Both the position numbers and the translations under genes were made by a program. 8,213 nt of DNA from NCBI GenBank assembly GCA_021838985.1, contig JAKCCC010000064.1, positions 1-8,213 of the forward strand, given 5' to 3'. The notes beneath the pieces were generated by a model. That model did no database searches. It worked only from the letters and a program-made list of their open reading frames with translations, and was not told the origin of the DNA. Below are positions 1 to 5,810 of the stretch, in pieces; the first letter of the stretch is position 1, and each line of letters starts with the position of its first letter. This DNA comes from Planctomycetota bacterium (GTDB lineage: Bacteria; Planctomycetota; Phycisphaerae; WQYP01).

Positions 1-292
1 TGGTCAGGTCCGCGCCGCCGTGGCCGGAGGGGGGGGTGCCAACGGCGACAAAAATTACCCCGGCGGCGTGCACCGCGCTGGTGGTATCGGTGGTGAAACG
101 CAGGCGCTTCTGCCGGGTTTGCGCCGCGATCAATTCCGCCAGCCCCGGTTCATAGATTGGCACCCGGCCAGCCTGCAGTTGGGCGATACGCTCCGCATCC
201 GTATCCACGCCGATAACCCGATGCCCCAACGAGGCCAAGCAAGCCCCGCTTACCAGTCCGACGTAGCCGCATCCAATAACCGCCAGCTCCAT
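1..292 (-). CDS. ugd: UDP-glucose 6-dehydrogenase, N-terminal part (runs off the left edge)
   Basis: The enzyme oxidises UDP-glucose to UDP-glucuronate with two NAD+ in the cytoplasm, supplying uronate for exopolysaccharide or envelope glycans. Reading the minus strand from the ATG at 292 gives 97 residues that are open to the window edge. They begin MELAVIGCGYVGLVSGACLA, with the Rossmann GxGxxG at residues 7-12, the expected aspartate D30 closing beta strand 2 (VIGVD), the IYEPGL motif at about 46-51, and FVAVGTPP at 81-88. These are family landmarks in the right order and spacing. A ribosome-binding site (AGGGGG) lies about 6 bases before the ATG. It is divergent from the pepP-acc operon across a 1.08 kb gap. 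A related nucleotide-sugar dehydrogenase such as UDP-ManNAc or GDP-mannose dehydrogenase cannot be fully excluded from this fragment, but the N-terminus fits Ugd/TuaD best. The reading frame contains an 8-C run (8 G on the plus strand at 29-36). Confidence 0.9.
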   Translation of the reverse strand, partial: MELAVIGCGYVGLVSGACLASLGHRVIGVDTDAERIAQLQAGRVPIYEPGLAELIAAQTRQKRLRFTTDTTSAVHAAGVIFVAVGTPPSGHGGADLT

Positions 293-400
293 GTGCGCCC
301 CCTATAGGAACAATCCACCGTCTGCCCGGAGACCCCCGCTCATCTGCCGCCCTGGTCGGCGGGGAAAGTGCCAAATACGCAAAAACATGCCATTTTACGG

Positions 401-429
401 ATCATACGGGCTTGGTGCTGCGGCGTCCA
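401..429 (-). promoter_or_regulatory. Candidate sigma70-type promoter for ugd
   Basis: On the minus strand a TGGACG box (424-429; 4 of 6 matches to TTGACA) and a TATGAT box (401-406; 5 of 6 matches to TATAAT) are separated by exactly 17 bases. This would start transcription near 394 and give a leader of about 100 bases before the ugd ATG at 292. The area just downstream (365-405) is also the most AT-rich part of this end. This is pattern matching by eye only. Confidence 0.35.
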
Positions 430-489
430 CTAATTGCTCTGTCACCGCTTAACTTTCGGGGTAACCATTCACGGGTCCCGATGGCTATA

Positions 490-511
490 GGGGTTGGCGC
501 GGCCCAACCCC
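490..511. other. Hairpin-forming inverted repeat with perfect 8-bp stem
   Basis: GGGGTTGG (490-497) and CCAACCCC (504-511) are perfect inverted copies around a 6-base loop. The hairpin ends 8 bases before the AGTTTAG core of the first dispersed repeat copy. No T run follows on either strand, so it does not look like an intrinsic terminator. Confidence 0.5.
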
Positions 512-546
512 GTCGCTGCAGTTTAGTCGCCCACGGCGACCTCCGG
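512..546 (+). repeat. Dispersed repeat, copy 1
   Basis: The core AGTTTAGTCGCCCACGGCGA lies at 520-539. Over 27 bases (520-546) it matches the reverse complement of 1266-1292 at 24 positions. Over 512-539 it matches 1333-1359 at 24 of 28 positions, with one base missing in the latter. It does not code for anything visible. A genome-wide dispersed repeat is the likeliest identity, but only this window was seen. Confidence 0.6.
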
Positions 547-583
547 GCTATGAAACCAAATACTGCAGGATACCCCATAGCCC
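545..583. other. Perfect 8-bp inverted repeat with 23-base spacer
   Basis: GGGCTATG (545-552) and CATAGCCC (576-583) are perfect inverted copies. It directly follows repeat copy 1, so 490-583 forms a block of hairpin, repeat and second inverted repeat. Function unknown. Confidence 0.35.
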
Positions 584-821
584 CAAGCGCAATCGCAGGG
601 GCAGGTGCGGTCCGTGAACGGTTACCTTTCGGGTACCCCGTCCGCCGTCATTCATCGGCTCGCCGCGGGCAACTCGCCACAGTGGGCTAAAAGCCGGCGC
701 TTCGGGTTCGATGGCGCGTCTGAGGCTCTTTCGTCAACCCGAAATTTATCGTTTGACAATGCACGACTCTGCCACGCAGTGGAAGTTGCGGATGTGGCCA
801 GATTTCTTGGCAACCATAGTG

Positions 822-860
822 GAAGCGGCGTCCCGCCGCTTCTGGACGCCTAAGGCGGCG
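822..860. other. Overlapping, mutually exclusive GC-rich hairpins
   Basis: GAAGCGGCG (822-830) pairs perfectly with CGCCGCTTC (834-842) around a TCC loop. GGCGTCC (827-833) also pairs perfectly with GGACGCC (844-850), and CGCCGC (834-839) with GCGGCG (855-860). The three pairings share bases, so only some can form at once. The segment also looks like two degenerate tandem units of about 28 bases, each GCGGCG followed shortly by CGCTTCT (starting near 825 and 855). Confidence 0.5.
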
Positions 861-876
861 AGACCTCGCTTCTACA

Positions 877-917
877 CCAAGGCAGCTTGGCCACCGTGGC
901 TCGGCAAAGCGCTTGCC
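877..917. other. Run of three short palindromes
   Basis: Three perfect 5-bp stems follow one another: CCAAG/CTTGG (877-890), GCCAC/GTGGC (890-900) and GGCAA/TTGCC (903-917). The last is followed by a run of A, not T, on the plus strand, so it is not a plus-strand terminator. Confidence 0.4.
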
Positions 918-1142
918 AAAAAATCTAAATGGGAACGCAGAATGAATCATTGGGGTTTGGCTGTGTGGTGCAGGCCTCTCCCGACCAAGCGGGGACCCAC
1001 CCAAGGCCTCGGGCGACGGATAAGCAGACCCGGAGGTCCGCACCACAACCACCGTCATCCACGGCATTGATTCCGCGTTTCTACTTGGCCACCGCCGAAG
1101 TTGCCAGCATAGCCACATCGTGCGAAAATCCGTCGCTAATCG

Positions 1143-1241
1143 GGCGTCAGCGGACGCCGCGTCGAGCGACTGTATCACAAACCCGTGTTGCTTCGCGCGG
1201 CGCGAAGATTTTGGTGCGCGGGGAGTCGCCGGTCTCCGGCG
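1143..1241. other. Cluster of GC-rich hairpins upstream of pepP
   Basis: Perfect inverted repeats occur at 1143-1158 (GGCGTC/GACGCC, 4-base loop), 1191-1207 (CTTCGCG/CGCGAAG, loop CGG) and 1227-1241 (CGCCGG/CCGGCG, loop TCT). The middle one is followed by ATTTT and so has some likeness to an intrinsic terminator or to a 17-bp operator palindrome. No gene upstream on the plus strand would need the former. Confidence 0.4.
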
Positions 1242-1265
1242 GAGAGGCCACCCCCGGCAAGTCCT

Positions 1266-1292
1266 CCGAAGGCCGCCGTGGGCGGCTAAACT
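1266..1292 (-). repeat. Dispersed repeat, copy 2 (inverted)
   Basis: The reverse complement begins AGTTTAGCCGCCCACGGCG and matches copy 1 (520-546) at 24 of 27 bases. It faces copy 3 across 48 bases, so the two can pair into a stem of about 18 bp with one G-U pair and one bulge. Confidence 0.6.
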
Positions 1293-1332
1293 ATTCCGCC
1301 TTCGTGCGGAGCGGGGGCTATATATTTTGTTT

Positions 1333-1359
1333 GTCGGCGTAGTTTAGTCGCCACGGCGA
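1333..1359 (+). repeat. Dispersed repeat, copy 3
   Basis: The core AGTTTAGTCGCCACGGCGA (1341-1359) is the copy 1 core with one C deleted. The upstream flank GTCG-x-x-G is shared with copy 1 as well. It ends 17 bases before the pepP ATG, so it lies in the likely leader of the operon. The loop between copies 2 and 3 holds a small hairpin TCCGC/GCGGA (1295-1310). Confidence 0.6.
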
Positions 1360-1376
1360 GCCGCGCTGGGTAACCC

Positions 1377-2483
1377 ATGATTTCATTGAAGCAACCGCCA
1401 CCGCACCTTCAAGCCCGCCTGCGGGCGGCACGCGCTGCGCTCGCCCGGCATAAATGCGATGGACTTTTGGTGAGTTGCTTTACGGACGTCAGTTATTTGA
1501 CTGGATTTGAGGGTGACGATTCCTGGCTGCTACTGACCCCGCGGCAGGCCTGGCTCATCAGCGACAGCCGTTATCAAGAGCAAATTAGTCGGGAGTGTCC
1601 CTGGGTGGCGACCGTGATACGACGGGGTGGGATGGTTCAAGCTATGCACCGTTTGGTTCGGCGGCGGTTGAAAAGCATTGCGGTGCAGGCGGAAAGCCTT
1701 ACCCTGCGGCAGCATCACGCTTTGCAGGCGGTGTTGCGGCCGGCGCGAATCAAGCTACGCGCGGTGACGAACCTGGTGGTTAAGCTCCGTCATATTAAGG
1801 ATGAACAGGAAATTGCAGCTATCGAACAGGCGGTCAGCATTGCGGAGCACGCGTTTGAGGCGCTCCGAAAGCGCCTGCGCCCCGGGCTTACGGAGAATGA
1901 CATCGCCGGTCGTTTGACCTACGAGATGCGCCGCCGTGGCGCGACAGGAGCCGCCTTTGACAGCATTGTGGCCGCAGGCGCTAATGCCGCGTTGGCTCAT
2001 TATCGGCCTGGCGCCGTGAAATTTGGGCCGAATATGGCTTTACTGGTGGACTGGGGGGCGACATTCCAAGGCTATCGGTCCGATTTGACCAGGATGATTT
2101 TTGCCGGCCGGGTTCCCGAAATCATCCGGAAAATCTACGCAGTGGTGTTGACCGCTCAACTGGCGGCGATTGACGCTATTCGCCCCGGGCGCACGGGTCG
2201 GCAGATTGATCGGGTGGCGCGGCACATAATCACCCGAGCCGGCTACGGTCCCGCGTTTGGGCATGGCTTAGGCCACGGCGTTGGCCGGGACATTCATGAG
2301 GGAATCTCGCTTTCCGCCCGCGAAACGGGTATCCTTCAAGCTGGCATGGTTCTTACCGTGGAGCCAGGAATATATCTGCCCGGCATCGGCGGCGTGCGCA
2401 TCGAAGATGACGTACTGGTTACACCGCATGGTGCGCGGGTGTTGAGCCGATTGCCAAAAGACCTTAATTCGACCCGTTTATAG
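1377..2483 (+). CDS. M24B metallopeptidase, Xaa-Pro aminopeptidase type
   Basis: A cytoplasmic peptidase of the creatinase/aminopeptidase P fold, expected to remove the first residue of peptides with proline second. The 368 residues divide into a creatinase-like N-terminal domain (about 10-135, including [19 protein letters not shown]) and a pita-bread catalytic domain (about 140-360). The dinuclear-metal ligands are all visible: D225 (VDWGA), D236 (SDLTRM), H300 (HGLGHGVG), E329 (VEPGIY) and E343 (RIEDD). The accessory histidines H208 and H307 are also present. The length matches the short YqhT/PepQ-like forms rather than the 441-residue E. coli PepP. The ATG at 1377 is forced by an in-frame stop at 1371-1373. 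The ribosome-binding site is weak, with only GGGTAACCC before the ATG. It is the first gene of the plus-strand run, 18 bases before accB, as in Bacillus where yqhT precedes efp-accB-accC. The exact peptide preference cannot be told from sequence. Confidence 0.9.
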   Translation: MISLKQPPPHLQARLRAARAALARHKCDGLLVSCFTDVSYLTGFEGDDSWLLLTPRQAWLISDSRYQEQISRECPWVATVIRRGGMVQAMHRLVRRRLKSIAVQAESLTLRQHHALQAVLRPARIKLRAVTNLVVKLRHIKDEQEIAAIEQAVSIAEHAFEALRKRLRPGLTENDIAGRLTYEMRRRGATGAAFDSIVAAGANAALAHYRPGAVKFGPNMALLVDWGATFQGYRSDLTRMIFAGRVPEIIRKIYAVVLTAQLAAIDAIRPGRTGRQIDRVARHIITRAGYGPAFGHGLGHGVGRDIHEGISLSARETGILQAGMVLTVEPGIYLPGIGGVRIEDDVLVTPHGARVLSRLPKDLNSTRL

Positions 2484-2501
2484 GATTACTGGAGCAGCAG
2501 C

Positions 2502-2969
2502 ATGGCCAAGGAAACCTTCACGGACAACAAGCGGGTAAGAGAATTGGTCAAACTCATGACGGAAAATGATCTCTCCGAGATTGAACTGACTGAAGACAAG
2601 GCCAAAATCCGGCTGAAGCGTGAAACGCTTCCCGGTAGTGCACCACCGATCGCGGCGCCGGCCGCCCCGGCGGCGCGGCCCGCTGGGGCTTCGGCTGCGG
2701 CCATTTCGACCGCCCACGAAGAAGAGAATCTAATCCCCCTGAAATCGCCCATGGTGGGCTCGTTTTACGGCGCCGCCAACCCGGATGCGGAACCGTATGT
2801 TAAAGTTGGCAGCGCCATCCAGAAAGACACCGTCGTTTGTATTATCGAGGCGATGAAAGTCTTTAACGAGATTCGCGCCGACATGGCTGGCGTTATCGCC
2901 AAGATTCTTGTCCGTAACGGCCAAGCCGTCGAGTACAATCAACCCCTGTTCCTGGTTAGACCGGCATAA
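2502..2969 (+). CDS. accB: Biotin carboxyl carrier protein of acetyl-CoA carboxylase
   Basis: This carrier bears the biotin that AccC carboxylates and that the AccAD transferase uses to make malonyl-CoA, the first step of fatty-acid synthesis. The 155 residues show the usual layout: an N-terminal region (1-42, ending EDKAKIRLKRE), an Ala/Pro-rich flexible linker (about 44-70), and a C-terminal biotinyl domain (about 78-155) starting LIPLKSPMVGSFY. The biotinylated lysine is K119 in IIEAMKVFNEI. E. coli has EAMKMMN here; the VFNEI variant is common elsewhere. Length equals the family norm. GGAG at 2491-2494, 7 bases before the ATG, supports the start. It lies 18 bases after the peptidase gene and is probably cotranscribed with it. 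No accA or accD is in the window, so the transferase must be encoded elsewhere. Confidence 0.96.
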   Translation: MAKETFTDNKRVRELVKLMTENDLSEIELTEDKAKIRLKRETLPGSAPPIAAPAAPAARPAGASAAAISTAHEEENLIPLKSPMVGSFYGAANPDAEPYVKVGSAIQKDTVVCIIEAMKVFNEIRADMAGVIAKILVRNGQAVEYNQPLFLVRPA

Positions 2970-3016
2970 ATGGGGCTTTAGGCTTAATTTTTCGACCCAC
3001 AAGAGGTCTGGCTGCA

Positions 3017-3044
3017 GAAAACTGAACACTGAAAACCGAAAACC
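3017..3044 (+). repeat. Four-unit 7-base tandem repeat in the accB-accC gap
   Basis: GAAAACT, GAACACT, GAAAACC and GAAAACC follow each other without a break at 3017-3044. The array lies within the 150 bases between accB and accC, outside any reading frame. It is A-rich and strongly unlike the surrounding GC-rich DNA. Confidence 0.6.
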
Positions 3045-3108
3045 CCGAATTTGAAGGGTCGCCCCGGGCGGCCGCGTTTTTCGCCCAAAACAGACCGCCG
3101 ATGGATTG

Positions 3109-3113
3109 AAGGA
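3109..3113 (+). promoter_or_regulatory. Ribosome-binding site that fixes the accC start
   Basis: AAGGA at 3109-3113 stands 6 bases before the TTG at 3120. It supports that rare start codon over the upstream in-frame TTG at 3051, which has no such site and would add a non-homologous 23-residue R/P-rich leader. Confidence 0.6.
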
Positions 3114-3119
3114 ACCCCC

Positions 3120-4466
3120 TTGTTCTCCCGTATCTTGATTGCGAATCGTGGCGAAATTGCCCTCCGCATAATCCGCGCCTGCCGCGAGCTGGGCGTGGAA
3201 GCGGTGGCGGTTTATTCCGAAGCGGACCGCGACGCCCCTTATCTGAAACTGGCCGACCAGACCATTTGCATCGGGCCAGCGCCGGCCGCGGATAGCTATC
3301 TGAACATTCCCCGCATTATTTCCGCCGCCGAGGTCGCCGACGTGCAGGCCATCCACCCCGGCTTCGGATTCCTCGCGGAAAACGCGCACTTTGCCGAGGT
3401 CTGCCGCAGTTGCAAAATCGAGTTCATCGGTCCTTCCGTGGAGTCGATGAAAAAGCTTGGCTCCAAGCTGGACGCCAAGGCGCTGGCCCGGGAATGCCAA
3501 GTTCCTTTAACTCCCGGCAGTGACGGCCCGGTAGCCTCGGAACAGGAAGCCGTGGCCGTCGCCCAAAAAATCGGGTACCCGGTGATTATCAAAGCCTCGG
3601 CCGGAGGCGGTGGCCGCGGCATGCGTGTGGCGCATAACGACATCAGCCTGAAAAGCTCGCTTAAGGCCGCCCAGGCGGAGGCGGAAGCCGCCTTCAAAGA
3701 TTCCACGGTTTTCATTGAGAAATATCACGAGGCTCCGCGGCATATCGAAGTGCAGGTTCTGGGCGATAAGTTTGGCCACGTGATCCACCTGTTTGAACGC
3801 GACTGCAGTCTGCAGCGCCGGCACCAGAAGCTTCTCGAAGAATCGCCCTGCCCGGTGCTGACCGACGAGGCGCGGGAGGAGCTTTGCGCCTCCGCCGTGC
3901 GCGTGGCGCAAGCGGCCGGCTATTATTCCGCCGCGACTGTGGAATTCGTTATGGATACGCAGCGCCACTTCCATTTTCTGGAAGTCAATACCCGCATTCA
4001 GGTTGAACACCCGGTGACGGAAATGATTACCGGTCAGGATTTGATTCAATGGCAGCTGCGCATCGCGGCCGGAGAAAAACTCGATGTGACGCAGGCGGAA
4101 ATCCGCCGCACCGGCCACGCCATCGAATGTCGTATCAATGCCGAAGATCCGGCGCGGGGTTTTGCCCCCTGTCCCGGGGTGCTGGAGGAATTCGCCGTGC
4201 CGGGGGGGCCGGGCGTTCGTGTGGATACCCATGCCTGCCAGGGATACCGGATCAGCCCGCATTATGACAGCATGATTGGCAAGCTGATTGTGCATCGCGC
4301 CACCCGCGCCGCGGCCATTGCCACCATGCACCGGGCCTTGGATGAATTTCGTGCCGGTCCGGTGAAAACCACCATTCCATTGCATCGCCAGATCATGGGC
4401 GACCAGGATTTTCAACAGGCTAAGGTCGACACCGGGTGGATCGAACGCACGCACCGTATCGGTTAA
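3120..4466 (+). CDS. accC: Biotin carboxylase subunit of acetyl-CoA carboxylase
   Basis: This ATP-grasp enzyme carboxylates AccB-bound biotin using ATP and bicarbonate. Read from TTG at 3120 it has 448 residues, the family norm, starting [20 protein letters not shown] after the initiator, which aligns with the usual [17 protein letters not shown]. Visible landmarks are the PGFGFLAEN loop (80-88), K116, the glycine-rich ATP lid SAGGGGRGM (160-168), RRHQKLLEE (233-241), and the catalytic stretch [20 protein letters not shown] (286-305) with E288, N290, R292 and E296. The C-terminal domain shows [12 protein letters not shown] (381-392). All active-site residues appear intact. The gene ends 22 bases before the UxaC-family gene, unlike the common arrangement where accC closes the cluster. 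The 150-base gap before it suggests its translation is set independently of accB. A paralogous carboxylase subunit (pyruvate or propionyl-CoA type) is unlikely given the length and the adjacent accB. Confidence 0.95.
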   Translation: MFSRILIANRGEIALRIIRACRELGVEAVAVYSEADRDAPYLKLADQTICIGPAPAADSYLNIPRIISAAEVADVQAIHPGFGFLAENAHFAEVCRSCKIEFIGPSVESMKKLGSKLDAKALARECQVPLTPGSDGPVASEQEAVAVAQKIGYPVIIKASAGGGGRGMRVAHNDISLKSSLKAAQAEAEAAFKDSTVFIEKYHEAPRHIEVQVLGDKFGHVIHLFERDCSLQRRHQKLLEESPCPVLTDEAREELCASAVRVAQAAGYYSAATVEFVMDTQRHFHFLEVNTRIQVEHPVTEMITGQDLIQWQLRIAAGEKLDVTQAEIRRTGHAIECRINAEDPARGFAPCPGVLEEFAVPGGPGVRVDTHACQGYRISPHYDSMIGKLIVHRATRAAAIATMHRALDEFRAGPVKTTIPLHRQIMGDQDFQQAKVDTGWIERTHRIG

Positions 4467-4488
4467 CGGGTCCAGGGGAGGAACGCAC

Positions 4489-5808
4489 GTGAGCTATGAA
4501 GCGCTGGCGCTGACGGATTGGCCGGTGGTGGTCGCGGAGGTTCTCAACCGCCAGCGAATCTGGGATGTGCACACCCACCTGTATCCGCCCACGTTCGGCA
4601 CGCCGGTGGCCAATCGGACCGGGCGGACCGATCCGGCGGGCCTAATGCTGTGGGGAATTGATGAACTCGTTACCTACCATTATCTGGTGGCGGAAGTATT
4701 CCGCGCTGCGCCGGCGCCACAGGTGTCCTATGCGGAATTTTTTCGTTGGCCCAAAAGCCGCCAGGCCGATCATATCTGGCGCTACCTGTTTGTGGAAAAC
4801 ACGCCGATCAGTGAGGCTTGCCGCGGCGTCTTAACCACCTTACAGCGGCTGGGGTTGGACCCCAATGAAAAAACGCTGGACGGCTATCGAGCCTTCTTCG
4901 CCCGTCAGGATCCGGATGAATACATTGATCGGGTGATGGATTTGGCCGGTGTTTCCAGCATTACTATGACCAACGCGGTGTTTGATGATGCGGAGCGCGG
5001 CCGGTGGCTGGCGGATAAAGATGTGGGCCGGGATCCGCGCTTTAAAGCGGTGCTGCGGATCGACCCGTTGCTGCGGAACTTCCCCGCCGCGGCCGGCAGG
5101 TTGGCCGAATGGGGCTATGCGGTTCAGACGGCGGCCACTCCGCCAACGCTCGCCGAAGTGCGACGTTTTCTGGGGGAGTGGCTGGATCGCCAGCAGGCCA
5201 TCTATGTCGCGGCCAGTCTGCCGCCGGAATTTCGCTATCCAGCCACGGGCCAGGCCTTGGAGCAGGCTGGCCAGACCGTGTTGGAACAGGCCGTGTTACC
5301 GGTTTGCGCCGCACGGAAAATGCCTTTGGCACTGATGATCGGCGCCCGCCTGCGCACCGAGCCGGCGCTGCGTGAGGCGGGGGACACCAGCGGCCTGGCC
5401 GACGTTCAGACGGTGGCCAATTTATGCCGGGCTTTTCCCGCGAATAAATTCTTGGTCACCATGCTGGCGCGCGAAAACCAGCATGAGCTGTGCGTGGTGG
5501 CCCGCAAATTTCGCAATCTCATGCCCTTCGGCTGCTGGTGGTTTCTGAATAGTCCCAGCCTGATCGATGAGATCACTCGTATGCGGCTGGAAATGCTGGG
5601 AACCAGCTTTATTCCACAGCATTCCGATGCCCGCATCCTGGATCAGCTATTGTACAAATGGCCGCACAGCCGCCGCCTGATTGCCGACGCGCTCGCTGAC
5701 ATGTACGTTCGGCTGGCGCAGACGGGACGGCGGATTACCCGGGCCGAGGTGGAGCGTGACGCCGCCCTATTGCTGGCGGGGAATTTCCAGGCTTTTTTGG
5801 AGCGTTAA
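4489..5808 (+). CDS. uxaC: Uronate isomerase, UxaC family
   Basis: UxaC enzymes interconvert D-glucuronate with D-fructuronate and D-galacturonate with D-tagaturonate in the cytoplasm; they belong to the amidohydrolase superfamily. The 439 residues carry the metal-binding HxH near the N-terminus (H28-T-H30 in IWDVHTHLYPP). Near the C-terminus is the conserved block GCWWFLNSPSLIDEITRMRL (348-367), followed by GTSFIPQHSDARIL (371-384) with the aspartate D380 expected in the active site. The final NFQAFL corresponds to the NARDYF-like tail of the family. It is somewhat shorter than E. coli UxaC (470). The start is GTG at 4489, preceded by AGGGGAGGA (4474-4482) at 6 bases. It stands only 2 bases before the UxaE-family gene, which strongly supports a hexuronate role. 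Which uronate is preferred cannot be read from the sequence, and a divergent family member with another sugar acid as substrate remains possible. Confidence 0.85.
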   Translation: MSYEALALTDWPVVVAEVLNRQRIWDVHTHLYPPTFGTPVANRTGRTDPAGLMLWGIDELVTYHYLVAEVFRAAPAPQVSYAEFFRWPKSRQADHIWRYLFVENTPISEACRGVLTTLQRLGLDPNEKTLDGYRAFFARQDPDEYIDRVMDLAGVSSITMTNAVFDDAERGRWLADKDVGRDPRFKAVLRIDPLLRNFPAAAGRLAEWGYAVQTAATPPTLAEVRRFLGEWLDRQQAIYVAASLPPEFRYPATGQALEQAGQTVLEQAVLPVCAARKMPLALMIGARLRTEPALREAGDTSGLADVQTVANLCRAFPANKFLVTMLARENQHELCVVARKFRNLMPFGCWWFLNSPSLIDEITRMRLEMLGTSFIPQHSDARILDQLLYKWPHSRRLIADALADMYVRLAQTGRRITRAEVERDAALLLAGNFQAFLER

Positions 5809-5810
5809 GA

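Larger units (their letters stand above)
293..1376. other. Gene-free intergenic stretch rich in palindromes
   Basis: About 1.08 kb lies between the divergent ugd and pepP starts. Short open frames exist on both strands, but none has a ribosome-binding site, recognisable domain or family-like composition; they are rich in R, P, A and G, as expected of random GC-rich DNA. What the stretch does hold is three copies of a 27-base repeat (512-546, 1266-1292, 1333-1359) and many perfect short inverted repeats, which are listed separately. It also has an AT-rich patch at 1319-1330 with a possible -10 box (TATATT, 1321-1326) upstream of pepP, but no acceptable -35 box at the right distance. No tRNA, rRNA or transposase remnant could be recognised. 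Confidence 0.75.

Noticed and set aside
705..711. GGTTCGA, resembling the T-loop of a tRNA
   Set aside because: No acceptor stem, anticodon arm or D arm could be arranged around it.
753..758. Perfect TTGACA box
   Set aside because: No -10-like hexamer occurs at 15-19 bases downstream (only GC-rich sequence), and no gene follows within several hundred bases.
903..922. Hairpin GGCAA/TTGCC followed by a homopolymer run, as a terminator
   Set aside because: The run is A on the plus strand, and on the minus strand the T run precedes the stem, so neither orientation fits.
687..1178. Minus-strand open frame of 163 codons
   Set aside because: It is Arg/Pro/Ser-rich, without motifs or a start signal, and crosses the hairpin segments; typical of chance open frames in GC-rich DNA.
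412..1342. Overlapping plus-strand open frames of 75-137 codons in the left intergenic stretch (for example 412-690, 711-1070, 929-1342)
   Set aside because: None has a ribosome-binding site, known motif or plausible composition. They overlap each other in different frames and run through the palindromes and repeats.
512..1359. CRISPR array, suggested by repeated 27-base units
   Set aside because: There are only three imperfect copies, in mixed orientation and with irregular spacing of 48 to over 700 bases, and no cas genes.
3066..3086. GGGCG/CGCCC inverted repeat with an 11-base loop before accC
   Set aside because: It is a 5-bp stem with a long loop in very GC-rich sequence, well within chance expectation.
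3051..3119. Longer accC starting at TTG 3051
   Set aside because: The extra 23 residues (R/P-rich) do not resemble any AccC N-terminus, and there is no ribosome-binding site; TTG 3120 with AAGGA gives the normal 448-residue length.
2730..4454. Long minus-strand open frames of 256 and 315 codons opposite accB-accC
   Set aside because: They are antisense shadows of accB and accC, whose full family motifs are read on the plus strand.
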